NCBI GenBank assembly: GCA_028023455.1
Contig: JAQFVV010006306.1
Span: 3,065,001-3,129,000, forward strand
DNA: 64,000 bases
Direction: 5' to 3'
Source: Epiperipatus broadwayi
Lineage: Eukaryota; Onychophora; Udeonychophora; Euonychophora; Peripatidae
Shown: one piece after another, positions 43,001-54,345 of the stretch
Position numbering within the stretch: the first letter of the stretch is position 1
How the letters are laid out: every line of letters starts with the position of its first letter
Position numbers and translations under genes: made by a program
The notes under the pieces: generated by a model
Seen by the model: the letters and a program-made list of their open reading frames with translations, nothing else
The model's database searches: none
Told to the model about the DNA's origin: nothing

Positions 43001-43061
43001 GCAGTGTTTTTGGATGTTTCAAAATTCAAAATGGCTGCCGAGTGCATACTATATTGGCACC
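40038..43061. mobile_element. 3.0-kb foldback element with 8-bp target duplication
   Basis: The left end GGTGCCGATATAGTACGC and the right end, read inward on the minus strand, GGTGCCAATATAGTATGC start very long inverted arms: left about 40038-41345, right about 41680-43061. The arms stay matched throughout, for example GGGTCTCACACAAATTAAAC near 41300 against its inverse near 41705. AAAAAGTC is duplicated exactly at 40030-40037 and 43062-43069. Each arm contains an internal direct repeat of about 444 bases (TAAATAGCCCGAGGCACT at 40190 and 40634). A spacer of about 335 bases separates the arms. No transposase is encoded; frames 42910-43202 are arm sequence. 8-bp duplications occur for hAT, P and Merlin-type elements; the superfamily is not settled. 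Confidence 0.85.
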
Positions 43062-43372
43062 AAAAAGTCTCTTTGTTTCCTTAATATTTTGAATATAGTG
43101 GAATTAGTTGGAATCTCAATTATTTATAAATGCCTAATAGTTACTTCAAAATCGTTAAATTCATTCAATTATTTTTTATCTGCTCTGCTTGTTAGGAAAT
43201 GAATGTAAGCCAAGTTGCTTTTATAATTGCTTATACTCTCTAAAAATTAATAATAAAATGTATTATATTGAAATACAAAATCAGGTGTTTTATGGATGAA
43301 GAGAATGTTCTTCCAAAATCAAGCAATTTTTTTTAAAAAAATACTGCAAGACACTTTTAAGGTTTTCATATC

Positions 43373-43378
43373 TTTATT
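43373..43378 (-). terminator. Candidate polyadenylation signal
   Basis: AATAAA on the minus strand, seven bases beyond the TAA stop of the 43386-43609 frame. The implied 3' UTR would be very short. Confidence 0.35.
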
Positions 43379-43385
43379 TTAATGC

Positions 43386-43609
43386 TTATTCATGATATTT
43401 CATCATTTTGATCTTAAAGAGTCTAATAATTTTCTTGTATTCAAAAAGATTTCCATGCATCAGGGAATATAGATATAGTTTTTCATACTTCAATCCGTTT
43501 ATAAACTTGAAATTTTGAGGCAGTGCTGCGTAAGTAGCATTCGTGATTATTTCAATTTGAGTTAGAGCGATATTTGATTTGGGAAACCAAAATTTGAGTT
43601 GTGTCATTT
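43386..43609 (-). CDS. Candidate terminal exon, protein not identified
   Basis: On the minus strand a T-rich tract ending TTTTTTTTAAAG precedes an open segment of 73 codons that includes MTQLKFWFPKSNIALTQIEI and ends with FKIKMMKYHE and a stop; AATAAA follows at once. The middle reads LKYEKLYLYSLMHGNLFEYK. The amino-acid pattern (alternating aromatic, charged and hydrophobic residues, HGNL) is protein-like, and codons are less AT-biased than in neighbouring frames. Two bases precede the first ATG after the acceptor, so the upstream exon would end with one overhanging base. A single-exon start at this ATG is also possible. No family recognised; chance cannot be excluded. Confidence 0.35.
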
Positions 43610-43729
43610 CTTTAAAAAAAACAACTTATCTAATTATTTCTTCCTTCAGTTGCTCAATCATGTTTTATAATTATTTGAATCATAATTATCAAACCACTAA
43701 ATATTATATGATCACCATTCTTTACACAG

Positions 43730-44545
43730 AAGCAAAACATTCTATACAGTAGCGCCACTTAGTGCAAGCCAGAATAATCATTGGATGCAGGAAGGTTTAT
43801 GCATAAAATCCCTATTTAGTGCGTACTCATCCAACATTACCAGACTAGTTCCTTGTGGTCTTCATCACTGAGGTGCCTTGGATCTGAGAGCACTGCACCT
43901 AGATCTTAGGATCTAACGCAGCCCTCCAGCAGCCATCTTTTATCTTATTAGCTAACTATAAAGCTTTGAGTCCAAAATGATAATACAGTAATGTTTTCAA
44001 TTCAAGCTTATTCGTTTCTCAGTTCAGCATCCATACTTTTTGATGTCTTTGGTTCTTTAATAACCACTGAGTGATACTACTGTATGGAGAGTTTTGCTTT
44101 GTGTAAGCATGAAGAATGGTGACCATGTGATATTTAGTGGTTTAATGCCAATCCTGACCAATAGGAGTATGTTGACTGTGTTTATTAAAGAACCAATAAC
44201 ACCAAAAAGTATGGATGCTGAACTGAGTTCACATCTATATGCAATACAAGCTAATGAGTTTGAATTCAAACATTATTGTGTTTTCATTTTGGATTCAAAA
44301 GTTTTATAGTTTGCTAATAAAGCAAAAGGTGACTGCTGGAGGATTGTGTTAGATCCTAAGATTAGGTGCAGTGCTCTCAGATCCAAGGCTTCTATCTGAT
44401 GAAAGCCACAAGCTAGAAACTCGTCTGGGGATATTGAATGAGTAGGCACTAGAAAGGGATTTTATGCACAAATCTTTCTGCATCCATTGATTACTCTGGG
44501 TTGCACTGAGTGGCGCTACTGTATAGAGAGTTTTGCCTCTATCAT
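43730..44545. repeat. Palindromic family 2 element
   Basis: The left arm (43730-43965, minus orientation) and right arm (44300-44545, plus) are inverted copies. Compare CTCCAGCAGCC near 43928 with GACTGCTGGAGGATTG near 44332, and TACAGTAGCGCCACTTAG with GTGGCGCTACTGTATAGAG. Further inside, GATCACCATTCTT against AAGAATGGTGACCATGTGAT and CAGTTCAGCATCC against GGATGCTGAACTG extend the palindrome almost to its centre near 44150. Frames at 44057-44309 are shadows. The right arm holds a hammerhead candidate. Confidence 0.8.
44381..44439 (+). ncRNA. Hammerhead-like motif, family 2
   Basis: CTGATGA (44396-44402), an AGC/GCT stem II with a CACAA loop and an A-A mismatch at its base, GAAA (44416-44419) and a GUC triplet (C17 at 44425). 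The outer part of stem I is weak (ATCCAA against TTGAAT, with one mismatch) and the inner part has mismatches next to the core. Core residues are intact but folding is doubtful. Confidence 0.45.
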
Positions 44546-44998
44546 TATCAATAGATTAGATTTTATTTTGGTTATAATTAATTTTTGGGGTGTATTTATG
44601 GTTTGGTTTACCTTATTTTAATCATTAACGTAATAATTGGGTCACTTAATGTAAGAATTCTTTCCTGAAATTTTTATGAATTGCATGGTTAGTCCAATTT
44701 TATTCTGAAGTATGACTTATTTAATATTGCCGTAATTAATTTTTATACTTGAGAAGATTTACTTTTATATAAATTTATATAAGTAATATTTACTGAGGCT
44801 ATAACCTCGAGAATATGTGTGTAAAATGTGATAGTAGGGACCTCTAGCTTGTGACTTTATATTTTTTCTTAAAAATACTCGGGTCACTTATAGTGTTTTT
44901 CCTGCGTGAATATTTATTTTCTGTAAATAAAAATTTTTAAATATATATTTTGAATGCATAAAATAAATCAATTATTGTTGTATCTCAACTTACTTTTA
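44546..44998. other. Non-coding stretch
   Basis: Nothing recognised. Confidence 0.5.
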
Positions 44999-45290
44999 AC
45001 TAATAGATTAGTTCAGATACTATCTTATCTTGATTGGATTGAGCATTCATTGACACGGGCCAATAGGTATGTGAATAGATAACATATATCGATAGTAGAA
45101 GCAGGGCAATGAAAAATGATGCTCAGTGACTCCTTCAAGTAATGAACTAGTCCAAATTCCATCTTGATTGGATTGAGCATTCATTGACACAGATCAATTG
45201 ATATATAAATAGATGACGTATATCCAATAGTAGTAACATGCTAATGGGTGATGGTGGTCAGTGAATCTGATAGCTTTCATTATGGAAAGG
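44999..45290. repeat. Tandem duplication of about 145 bp
   Basis: ATCTTGATTGGATTGAGCATTC and ATTCATTGACAC recur at about 45026 and 45161. They are followed by related stretches with CAATAGGTATGTGAATAGAT and CAATTGATATATAAATAGAT, then CGATAGTAG or CCAATAGTAG. Confidence 0.7.
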
Positions 45291-45599
45291 CATCTGGCTA
45301 CAAATAGTCCAGTTGGACGTAAAGGAGAGACATCAGTTTACTGTCAGAGCTGAACAGTAGGAACGTTGTCCACAATTTAGTTAAAGCAGGCAGGTCCGCG
45401 CTAGAACTGTAAGCTGCTAGAACCTAGATCAGACATGAGGCAAGCTGTCGTGGTACACTTGGAAGTAATAAATAAACTTAGACGGTATCTGAAATTCCTT
45501 ACATTAATAGTTGTACAGTAAGTAAACACTACCAGTCCAACTGTAGCAAGCAAAGGTATAACAGTGTTGTAAATATGCATTTGTATGTATATATTTTTC
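45291..45599. other. GC-richer block of uncertain origin
   Basis: Composition differs from the flanks, and AATAAATAAA at 45469-45478 could be a polyadenylation signal. It may be part of an LTR or another retroelement, but no termini or coding motifs are visible. The minus frame 45401-45601 is unassigned. Confidence 0.3.
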
Positions 45600-45705
45600 A
45601 TATGTCAAAGCATCGACCAGGAAGCGAACGCGCGACAACAGTCTGCAAGCAACTGCTTGCCTGCAAGGTGGCTGTGCTGACCTCTCAGCTACCGAGGCTT
45701 GACAG
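45600..45705 (-). repeat. tRNA-derived SINE, Ala-like (second copy)
   Basis: The minus strand has GTAGCTGAGAGGTCAGC (A box region), CCTTGCAGGC (anticodon-like, TGC) and GCGTTCGCTTCCTGG (B box region). The plus-strand sequence ATGTCAAAGCATCGACCAGG parallels ATGTCATAGCATCGGCCGGG at 16540. Two copies with the same limits support a real SINE family. Confidence 0.65.
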
Positions 45706-46149
45706 CGTTTGCGTATTTGTTTTAATTATAATAAGAAATATTTAATATTATTTTTACAAGTTTGTGTTTATAACTCATGCAGTTAACACAGACATTATAC
45801 TGTAAAAAGTATGTAAAATCTTTCAGGACTGCAAATACTAGTAACTGTGTCTGTAGTTATAGAAATAGAAGTAATTTAATATGAATTTCAGAAACTTGTT
45901 GAAATAAATATATAATTAAGCAATTGTTACTTTGTAATCTTTATTTAATTATAAAATTTATTGGTGAAATTCATCTAGGAAACGAAAATTCATCTAGGAA
46001 ACGTAATATGATTTTTAGAAAAACACTACTAAATATGGCGTTAATTGAGATATCCATTCTACTTGTCAAATAAGGATATTTTGTTAATAAATAAATAATT
46101 TTATCTTTGAAATTTTTTTAAAATTATCTCTTATTTATTTTTTTAAAAA

Positions 46150-48080
46150 AACCACATATGGGTCAATTGTTATGGAGTTTACAACAAGCCCAATTGCCTG
46201 AGCTGTGAGCACCAGAATTGATCCTGGAATCTCCTGATCCCAAATCAGATACTCGACCAACTGCACCAAAACAGGCAATTGCTCAGGAGTTCATAAGAAG
46301 TTTGAGTGCCAGTCCTGAAAGCACCAGAATCGATCCTGGAAACCTCCTGATCCCAAATCAGATACTCTACCAACTGCACCAAAACAGGCATAATTGAAAG
46401 GATAAGGTTTTATTGCTCAGGAGTTCATAAGAAGTTTGAGTGCCCAACCTGAAAGCACCAGAATTGATCCTGGAACCTCCTGATCTCAAATCAGATACTC
46501 TACCAACTCACCAAAACAGGCATAATTGACCAACAGCACCAAAACAGGCATAATTGAAAGGATATGGCTTTATTGCTCAGGAGTTCATAAGAAGTTTGAG
46601 TGCCCGACCTGAAAGCACCAGAATTGATCCTGGAACCTCCTCATCCCAAATCAGATACTCTACCAACTGCACCAAAACAGGCAGAATTGAAAGGATATGG
46701 CTTTATTGCTCAGGAGTTCATAAGAAGTTTGAGTGCCAGACCTGAAAGCACCAGAATTGATCCTGGAATCTCCTGATCCCAAATCGGATGCTCTATCAAC
46801 TGCACCAAACCACGCAGAGTAAAAAGGGATATGGATTTATTGCTCAGGAGTTCATAAAAAATTTGGGTATCAGATCTGAAAGTACCAGAATCAATTCTGG
46901 AACTGTGTGATCCCAAGTTGAACATTCTACCAACTGTGCCAAACCATGCAGGGTTATGCAGCTTTATTGCTTAAAAGTTAGATATGAAAGCACCAGAATC
47001 GATACTGGGACTTCCTGGTCTCAAATTAGATGCCCTACCAACTGCACTAAAACAGGCATAATTGAAAGGATATGGATTTATTGCTCAGGAGTTCATAAGA
47101 AGTTTGAGTGCCAGACCTGAAAGCACCAGAATTGATCCTGGAACCTCTTGATCCCAAATCAGTTACTCAACCAACTGCACCAAAACATGCAGAATTGAAA
47201 GGATATGGCTTTATTGCTCAGGAGTTCATAAGAAGAAGTTTGAGTGCCAGACCTCAAAGCACCAGAATTGATTCTGGAACCACCTGATCCCAAATTGGAT
47301 GCTCTATCAACTGCACCAAACCACGTAGAGTAAAAAGGGATATGGATTTATTGCTCAGGAGTTCATAAAAAATGTGAGTATCAGATCTGAAAGTACTAGA
47401 ATCAATCCTGGGACTGTGTGATCCCAAGTTGGATATTCTACCAACTGTGCCAAATCATCCAGGGTCATATGGCTTTATTGCTCTGAAGTTAGATCTGAAA
47501 GCACCAGAATCGATACTGGGACTTCCTGGTCTCAAATTAGATGCTCTCCCAACTGCACCCAAACAGGCAGAATCGAAAGAGATATGGCTTTATTGCTCAG
47601 GATTTCATAAGAAGTTAGAATGCCAAACCTGAAAGCACCAGGTTTGATTCTGGAACCTCCTGATATCAAATCAGATGCTCTATCAACATGCGCCAAACCA
47701 CGCAGAGTAAAAAGGGATATGGATTTATTGCTCAGGAGTTCATAAAAAATTTGAGCATCGGATCTGAAAATACCAGAATCAATCCTGGGACTGTGTGATC
47801 CCAAGGTGGACCTTCTACTAACTGTGCCAAACAATGCAGGGTCATATGGCTCTATTACTCAGGATTTAGATCTGAAAGCACCAGAATCAATACTGGGACT
47901 TCCTGGTTTCAAATCAGATGCTCTACCAACTGCACCAAAACAGACGAATAAAAAGAGATATAGCTTTATTGCTCGCAAGTTCATAAGAAGTTTAAGCATC
48001 AAATCTGAAAATGCCAGAATCTATCCTGGCACCTCCCGATCCAGAGTCTGATGCTCTATCAGCTGTGCCAAACTGCACAT
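46150..48080 (-). repeat. Array of about 15 tRNA-Pro-like SINE units with higher-order repeat
   Basis: All units are on the minus strand. Each has an A-box match TTGGTGCAGTTGGTAGAG, an anticodon arm CTGA/TCAG closing the 7-base loop TTTGGGA (anticodon TGG, proline), a B-box-like GGATCAATTCTGG, and a tail through CACTCAAACTTCTTATGAAC to AATAAAGCCATATCC. Unit length is about 134, with shorter ones of about 105. Three variants (A: GGATATGGCTTTATTG; B: AAAAAGGGATATGGATTTAT; C: short, lacking the GAGTTCATAAG part) repeat in the order A-B-C at about 46683-47056, 47191-47567 and 47568-47942. This is a higher-order unit of about 375 bases. The many small frames at 46554-48051 come from the repeat. 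There is no acceptor stem, so these are not tRNA genes. Confidence 0.85.
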
Positions 48081-48907
48081 GGTCTCTTTTATGATTTAAT
48101 ATTATGATGAGAAAAAAATCCCTAAAAATATTTTGCATTTTGTCAAATAATATAGCTGGTATTTTTACCAAAAAAAATTAAATAACATTTATTGATTACA
48201 GCTATTGTAATAGTTCTGGGTGTACAGGGATGTACGGATATAATATATAAAGAAATTGAATGCAACAACAGAAAAGGAAATCACCAGATTCACATAATCA
48301 TTAACAGTTATCACTTGTGGTTGGATTTAAAAGAGACTTACTGTAAGTTACTCTTAGACTAATCATCATCAAACCAATGCCAAACATGATATATAATATT
48401 ATTAGAGCGCAGTCATCAACATTTCTTACAACATGTATGTCCTTAATTGCTGAATAAAGCTAAACTATACCCAAACCTATATAAGATCCTTTTGGTCATA
48501 AATCGATCATTATGATCAATGCTCAAAGCCATCTAGGGTGATGGCCACAAATAAACTAGTAGACATCAATGTATGCAATATATAAGAAAGTGTGTGGACC
48601 TTAGAGATGATCGTCCAACTTTTAGTACCATTCGAATAATTCTGAAAAGATTTATACAGATGTCTGCCCACACATATATCAAATTTCATTATCTGCAGCT
48701 AGTTTTTTGGATTGCAAAGAAATTCTATGCTGAAAATAAATAGGAAACAGGCAGACATCCAATCTAGTACTTAAAATATTTTTTTAATCAAATTTATTAA
48801 TTGGTATTAATAATAAAAAATTAAAGGTCTTCTAAGTATTCTCAATAATGTAAAAAAATAATTTCTGACTTCATGCTTTCCCGAAGGGTTGTGATGATGG
48901 TGTTTTA
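48081..48907. other. Non-coding stretch
   Basis: Nothing recognised. Confidence 0.5.
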
Positions 48908-49274
48908 GTTGTATTTATATATCGGGACTATTTCCATCATCTAATATGAATATTGAATGTCTTTAGAAAAATTTAACTTTATATAAATATTCCAAATACA
49001 TTCAACTCTTAGTAACAATACCCAGGTTAGTATATGCACAATGTTTTGAGAGGTATTATTCTTCCACCTTCTTCAGGTATTGTCACTGGTCAGGCCAGCA
49101 AACCTGAAGAAGAGGGGGAGAATAATACCCCTTGAAATATTGTGCATATATTAAACTGTGTGCTATTACCAACAGGGTGAATGTATTTGGAATATTTAAA
49201 TAAAGCTAAGTTTTTCTAAAGACATTCAATACTCATATTAGATGATGGAAATTGTCCCATATATAAATACAATT
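48908..49274. mobile_element. Penelope-like terminus as an inverted dimer
   Basis: Two arms of about 165 bases meet near 49090. GTATTTATATATCGGGAC at the left returns inverted as GTCCCATATATAAATAC at the right. ACAATGTTTTGAGAGGTATT returns as AATACCCCTTGAAATATTGT. The GAATAATACC block with the nearby CTGAAGAAG matches the ends of the PLE copies at 10.84 and 13.2 kb, so this is probably a PLE pseudo-LTR fragment inserted as a head-to-head pair. Confidence 0.7.
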
Positions 49275-50365
49275 TCTGACTAATTTACATATATTAAATA
49301 TTCATATAGTTTGATAACAAAACAATAAATTAGTAACATTGGTTTAAATTGTTACTTACAGATATATTTGGTTTAAATTGTTACTTACAGATATATTGAG
49401 TCATAAAGAGCATTCATCTAATAATACAAAATATTCTAATAATTATTGTGTACTTTAAATTAATGATGAATAGACTTAGACGTAATATGTAAATTCATTA
49501 AAAGCAATTAACACTTCGACAATATTGATAACAATCAATTATCTCGATAAATATGCATATAGTTTAAAAATATTTCAATTTTTAATAATTAATACTGTTT
49601 AAATTATATAGAGTTACATTAAATTGCACATTAATTTAGAGAGGACATATTTCTATGTCATAAAAGAAAAACATGATCTCCTTTTGAGATTTTTCCAAAT
49701 ATAAACGAAAGCAATCTTTTTCGCAAATGACCCAACAAAATTTCAAAGGAAATAAATTTAATTAGAGTTTCTATCCTTCAGAGAGGTTTAAAGTAGTTTT
49801 TTTTATTCTCAGACTATTTCCATTTATACCTTTTTATTCTTGGCCAGTTGCTCTAACTTCATTTAAAAATTATTTATGTTTAGCTAGTTACCAGAGAAAT
49901 TTCTCATTTTTTTAAAGTAAATGATAGTTTGAAAGAAATATTGTTTCTTTTTATACCATAAAAAAAGTAGATTTTTCTTATCTCTAGAATGAAATATTAT
50001 GGACAGTACAAGCTTATATTTTGCTGACCTTTCTTTCTTAGTCATAGGTTTAAAGAGAATTAAAACAATACTCTTAACATCAGCTTTATGACTTATTTCC
50101 GTATTTATTTGCTGTCGCCCCCCCCCCTCCAATAAACTTTTGCTATAATTGCCCATTTAGATGTTTTTTACTGTTTTTTTAATAGATCTAAACAGAAAAA
50201 TTTTGAATTTTTCCATTAAGATTGATCTTTTTAATCAATTTCATATTTAAGTATTGTACTTAAATCTTTAAATTTTTTAATTTTTTTTTAGGAAAAAGAA
50301 AATTGAGAGGGTTATGGGATACTGAAATAAAATGGTGGAAAGGTAGAAGTAGAGGCATAGATTGA
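49275..50365. other. Non-coding stretch
   Basis: A short tandem duplication GGTTTAAATTGTTACTTACAG lies at 49341 and 49369. The minus frame 49884-50156 (90 codons) is lysine-rich and unassigned. A C run (50117-50126) is present. Confidence 0.4.
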
Positions 50366-50470
50366 GATCTGAAGAAGACTGCAAGGAACAGTCAAAACTG
50401 TTATTATTACAATAAATTATTTTTGCTTAAAAAGTGTAAGAAGTTGTGATTATTTTGAAAAGATAAATCT
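50366..50470 (+). repeat. Family 3 repeat, single copy
   Basis: CTGAAGAAGACTG, a loop, then CAGTCAAAACTG (50371-50401), followed by ACAATAAATTATTTTTGC and TTAAAAAGTG. This matches the order seen at 9.8-10.0 kb. Confidence 0.6.
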
Positions 50471-51459
50471 TAACAATATGACCAGGATTGGAAATCAAAA
50501 TAATTTTTAAAAAGTATTAGTTTTTTTTTTTTTTTGTTTAACTTTTCCAGGTCACTTTATAGTAAAATATTTTTAAAAGTGCCTGATAGTAAATTACATG
50601 AAAATACAATACAATACAAAATAATATATATCTAATGCATCTAAATAACAAGCAAATAATGGTAATACATACATAAAAGAATTAAATAGTGTAAAAATTA
50701 AATTCAAAAGAAAATTAAATGTGTGAATGCAACTGGAGAACACAACTCATAGCTATGTGATAATAATTTCGGTAGCTATCGGTTACGCATACTGTGGCTG
50801 CTAGGCGACGCCAGTACCATCAACAACCACCAAGATGCCTGCAAGTCATGAGTTTCTATGTTTAACAATATGCAAGTGATACCTTTGTTTGAGTTAAAAT
50901 CTGTGATCAGTGCTTAAAACTACTTTTGACTAAATATGTCGTTGGAAAAGATATTGGATATCTTTTAACATAGAAAATAAGAATAATTGAAGAATAAAGT
51001 ACATCATATTTTATGAATAGTTTATAGATAAAATCTATTCAGACCATTAATTTTTTAAAAAACCAAATTCCATTGCTTTCTCTTTCTGATTCAGTCACAT
51101 GTTCTTATTAAATTCAATATCTACTATTGATTATATTAAATTGGTTTCAAAATATTTTATGCTTGGTACATTTTCATTTATTATAACTATAGATGTGTGT
51201 GTAACTTTCCTCCATGTATGCAAGACGATGCATGTCCTCATATCCTGGGAATGGCGTTAATATTTGTTTATTAAGTCATTGATGTGTTCTTATTGTTCTA
51301 ATTCTCAATTAGAATCATAATTTTTCTCAAAATGTTCTTTTTTATACTTATTATAGTGTTTGTAACATTTATAATTCAAACTTCAAATAATATTGGCAAA
51401 AGTCAAAAATAAATAAATAACCCTTTTTTTTAAAAAAATTTAGTGATAGTAATATAATA
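50471..51459. other. Non-coding stretch with a CpG-bearing patch
   Basis: A patch at about 50765-50860 (TTTCGGTAGCTATCGGTTAC, then GGCTGCTAGGCGACGCC) is GC-rich against its surroundings. It resembles no family I know. The rest is AT-rich. Confidence 0.35.
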
Positions 51460-51725
51460 TATAGGGTGTATGAGCACAGACTTTCAATGACCCACCACTC
51501 TCCACACCGTCTCATAACACTGATACACCCGAACACATATATGTTGAAAAGATAAATAATCACCAATATACGTATTTCATGCTAAACCAGCAATCATCAG
51601 TTGGTCCAGATTACCATCTCTACACATATATGCTATAAGTGCTCAGATATATATTGATAACCAAACCTCATACTTTAATGGATAGGCTTCAATCTACTCC
51701 AACTCTTCAATATAGTAAAATCTAT
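51460..51725 (-). repeat. Family 1 retrozyme-like element, single unit
   Basis: The minus strand carries the family sequence from the GAAGAGTTGGAGTA block (about 51705) through AGATGGTAATCTGG to the AGAGTGGTGGGTC block near 51490. It includes a complete hammerhead-like motif. The B-box end is eroded (GTGCTCATACACCC). This copy is not palindromic. Confidence 0.7.
51553..51615 (-). ncRNA. Hammerhead ribozyme candidate, intact core (family 1)
   Basis: On the minus strand, CTGATGA (51600-51594) and GAAA (51578-51575) are intact. Stem II is TGCT/AGCA with a U-U mismatch at its base. Stem III is two pairs around ACGT with the AUA triplet. Stem I is ACCAA/TTGGT followed past a TGG bulge by GGTAATC/GATTATT. 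Together with 14467-14525 and 24166-24228 this is one of the three best family 1 copies. Confidence 0.6.
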
Positions 51726-51986
51726 TAAACATGAATTTTCTCATTTGTTTAATCCATTTGATAGCAGTAATCCATATCACATCATTGCCTCATAGGTAAT
51801 TCATTTAAATATGGAATAGCAGATGAAAATGTTAAACAAACTTCCAAAATAGTTTGTTATTAATCTTCACTATTAGATGTTATTTTGCTTATAGCTAACC
51901 TGCAGCCACTTTTCCCTTATTACTCTATTCAGAATGCTATAAAAATTTCAAATCCTCAAGTTTTTTACCCCAACTATTTTTACTTG

Positions 51987-52026
<40 letters not shown>

Positions 52027-53314
52027 AACCATGTGCTAGCCACAAGTATTAAATATAAATGTCAAATATGTCAATAATAATTAATAGCATGTTAATTTTA
52101 AAATCTTGGCGAATATAGGAATAAATGTTGAATACATCACTAATAATTAACCATGATAAATAAAGGATATTGTTCTGGTATGTGTTAGTTTTTTTGCATT
52201 TACTTTCAAATAAATATTTCTGAACAAAAAAAAAAAAAGTTTGTTAACTGATTGTAAAAATTAGTTTTGAAAAAAGAACGAGGAAAAGAAACAGATTTAT
52301 AAAAAAGTTATCCATAATAGAAGTTTGAACACAATTTATAAAAATGTGGTATTTCAGAATATGTTTGTAGTATGAAAAGACAAAGAAATAAATTTTTTTA
52401 TCACTTTTTCTGTTTCCAATCGTGATTAGGAATCATAACATTATTCTCCCTATCTTTACCAGTAAGCAGATCTTGACAATCTTCTTAAACTGTATGTCTA
52501 ATGAAGTTGTTGTTAATAAATATCTTATGGATTGGGGTAATTAAGTTATTAAAGGCTATCTGTAAAAAAATTTAGCTCAGTCAACCAGTTTACATTTTGT
52601 GAAAACCATCAAAATGTGTATATGCATTCTGAAAGTTGGAAAATAAGAAAGAGTGCTAAGAAATAAAAATAATGGATTGTTTTATTTTGCATATATATAT
52701 ATATAAAGTAAATCTTAAACAAATGGCTTGCTGAGAAAACTTTTGCAATCCGTGCTTCAACTACATAGTGCTCCGTGGAAGAAGAAAGTGAAATGTTTAG
52801 CCTACATGACTTAGCATGAAGAAAAAAACTTAAATTCTCCATTCCAGCTCTATCTTACATGAATACTTAAGTGTGCTTTACCAAGGGAGAAGAAAGAAGA
52901 TTTATGGAGAATGACCAGTAAACCATGAATCAATTATTGAAGAAATATGATCCATTTTGTTATTGGCAGAATCCACAATTTTTCTAAAAAACCACATGGA
53001 TATAAATTTGTGTTATTATAAACTGCATATTAATAACTAATGGATGAAGAACTCATTTTAAAATTGTAAACAAATGAGAAATTTATTTCAAAATTCCATG
53101 AAAGAAAAAAAAATGTCTTCACAATGATTGTTACTAGATTTTGTTTGCATAACTATGATTTTCTGGGACAAGATTCAAAAATATAAAAGGATAAAATATA
53201 AGGACTAAAAGTAAGAGTAATTATTTTTATATTTAAAAGTAAATATATAAATACTTTTCTTTCAGTTAATTGTTAATTTTTTTCTTCTTTTTTTTATGTA
53301 TTGATTTCTAAATT
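51726..53314. other. Non-coding stretch with AT microsatellite
   Basis: An AT dinucleotide run lies at 51993-52022, directly followed by TGTAACCAT. The minus frame 52609-52842 has a hydrophobic end, but no domain or splice context I can defend. Confidence 0.45.
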
Positions 53315-54152
53315 TACATATCGTACCATTTCCATCTTTCTTAAACTCTTCAATAATACTATTTTTTATATCAAAACTTTATTCTTACAGTTTCGACTGT
53401 CCTGCAGTCATCATCAGAGCTACAATATCCAAATATATAATTATACAATTAGTATATTTTAAACACATATTTAAATACATAATTAAACATACATCTTAAC
53501 CTGACCATTATAATCATTTTCATTTTATTTCTCTACTCTTAATTAATTTTATTCACATTTATTTTATATTATGGTTAAATTATTTTAAAAACTATTTATT
53601 ATAATTTTTAAAAACTTTAACTTTTTTATTCTACTATTTAATACATATTATTTTATTATTATCTTTTTACTTATATTTTTAATCAACTTCTAACCTTTTT
53701 TATTTTTATTATAATTTTTTATAATTAACTCAACTTTTTTTACATTGCAAAGTAATGCAAAAAACGATAATAGTTACTTATAAAATATATATGTATAATA
53801 AAAATAAAAAAAGGTTAGAAGTTGATTAAAAATATAAATGAAAAGATAATAATAAAATAATATGTATTAAATAATAGAATAAAAAGTTTTAAAAATTAAA
53901 ATTATAATAAATAGTTTTTAAAATAATGTAAAATAAAATAAATGTAGATAAAATAAATTAAAAGTAAAGTAATGAAATGGAAAGTAATTATGTGTATAAA
54001 ATGTATTAATTGTATAATTATATGTTTGGATATTGTAGCTCTGATGATAACTGCAGGACAACCGAAACTGTAAGAATAAAGTTTTGATGTAAAATAATTG
54101 TATTGTTGAAGTGTTTAAGAAAGTTGGAAATGGTATGATATGTAAGTTAATT
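53315..54152. repeat. Palindromic family 3 element, about 840 bp
   Basis: Arms of about 380 bases are inverted copies: CATATCGTACCATTTCC against GGAAATGGTATGATATG at the outside, and AACCTTTTTTATTTTTATTATA against TATAATAAAAATAAAAAAAGG at the centre. Each arm carries the GACTG-loop-CAGTC motif followed by GAAACTGTAAGAATAAAG (minus at 53416-53391; plus at 54037-54066, where the stem has decayed). Frame 53918-54157 is arm sequence. Confidence 0.75.
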
Positions 54153-54345
54153 ATCAACCATTATTGATTTATTTCTTTACATTAATCCATCTACTCTAAA
54201 TATATATATATGTTTACTTTAGAGTAGGATGTGTATTTATATGTTGTAATTTTTTTTTACACGTGTGCATTATCTTTTGTCATGGATATAATTTTAACCT
54301 CGATGTGGCATCTGGATAATATACATATATTGTATGTGTATTTAC

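Noticed and set aside
42910-43202. Two overlapping plus frames
   Set aside because: They lie in, or run out of, the right arm of the foldback element and have no domain.
46554-48051. Several 60-100-codon frames
   Set aside because: Shadows of the tRNA-Pro-like array; unit length keeps frames open.
51369-51566. Minus-strand frame
   Set aside because: Runs through a family 1 repeat and AT-rich flank; no protein signature.
53918-54157. Aromatic-rich minus frame
   Set aside because: AT-rich arm of a family 3 palindrome.
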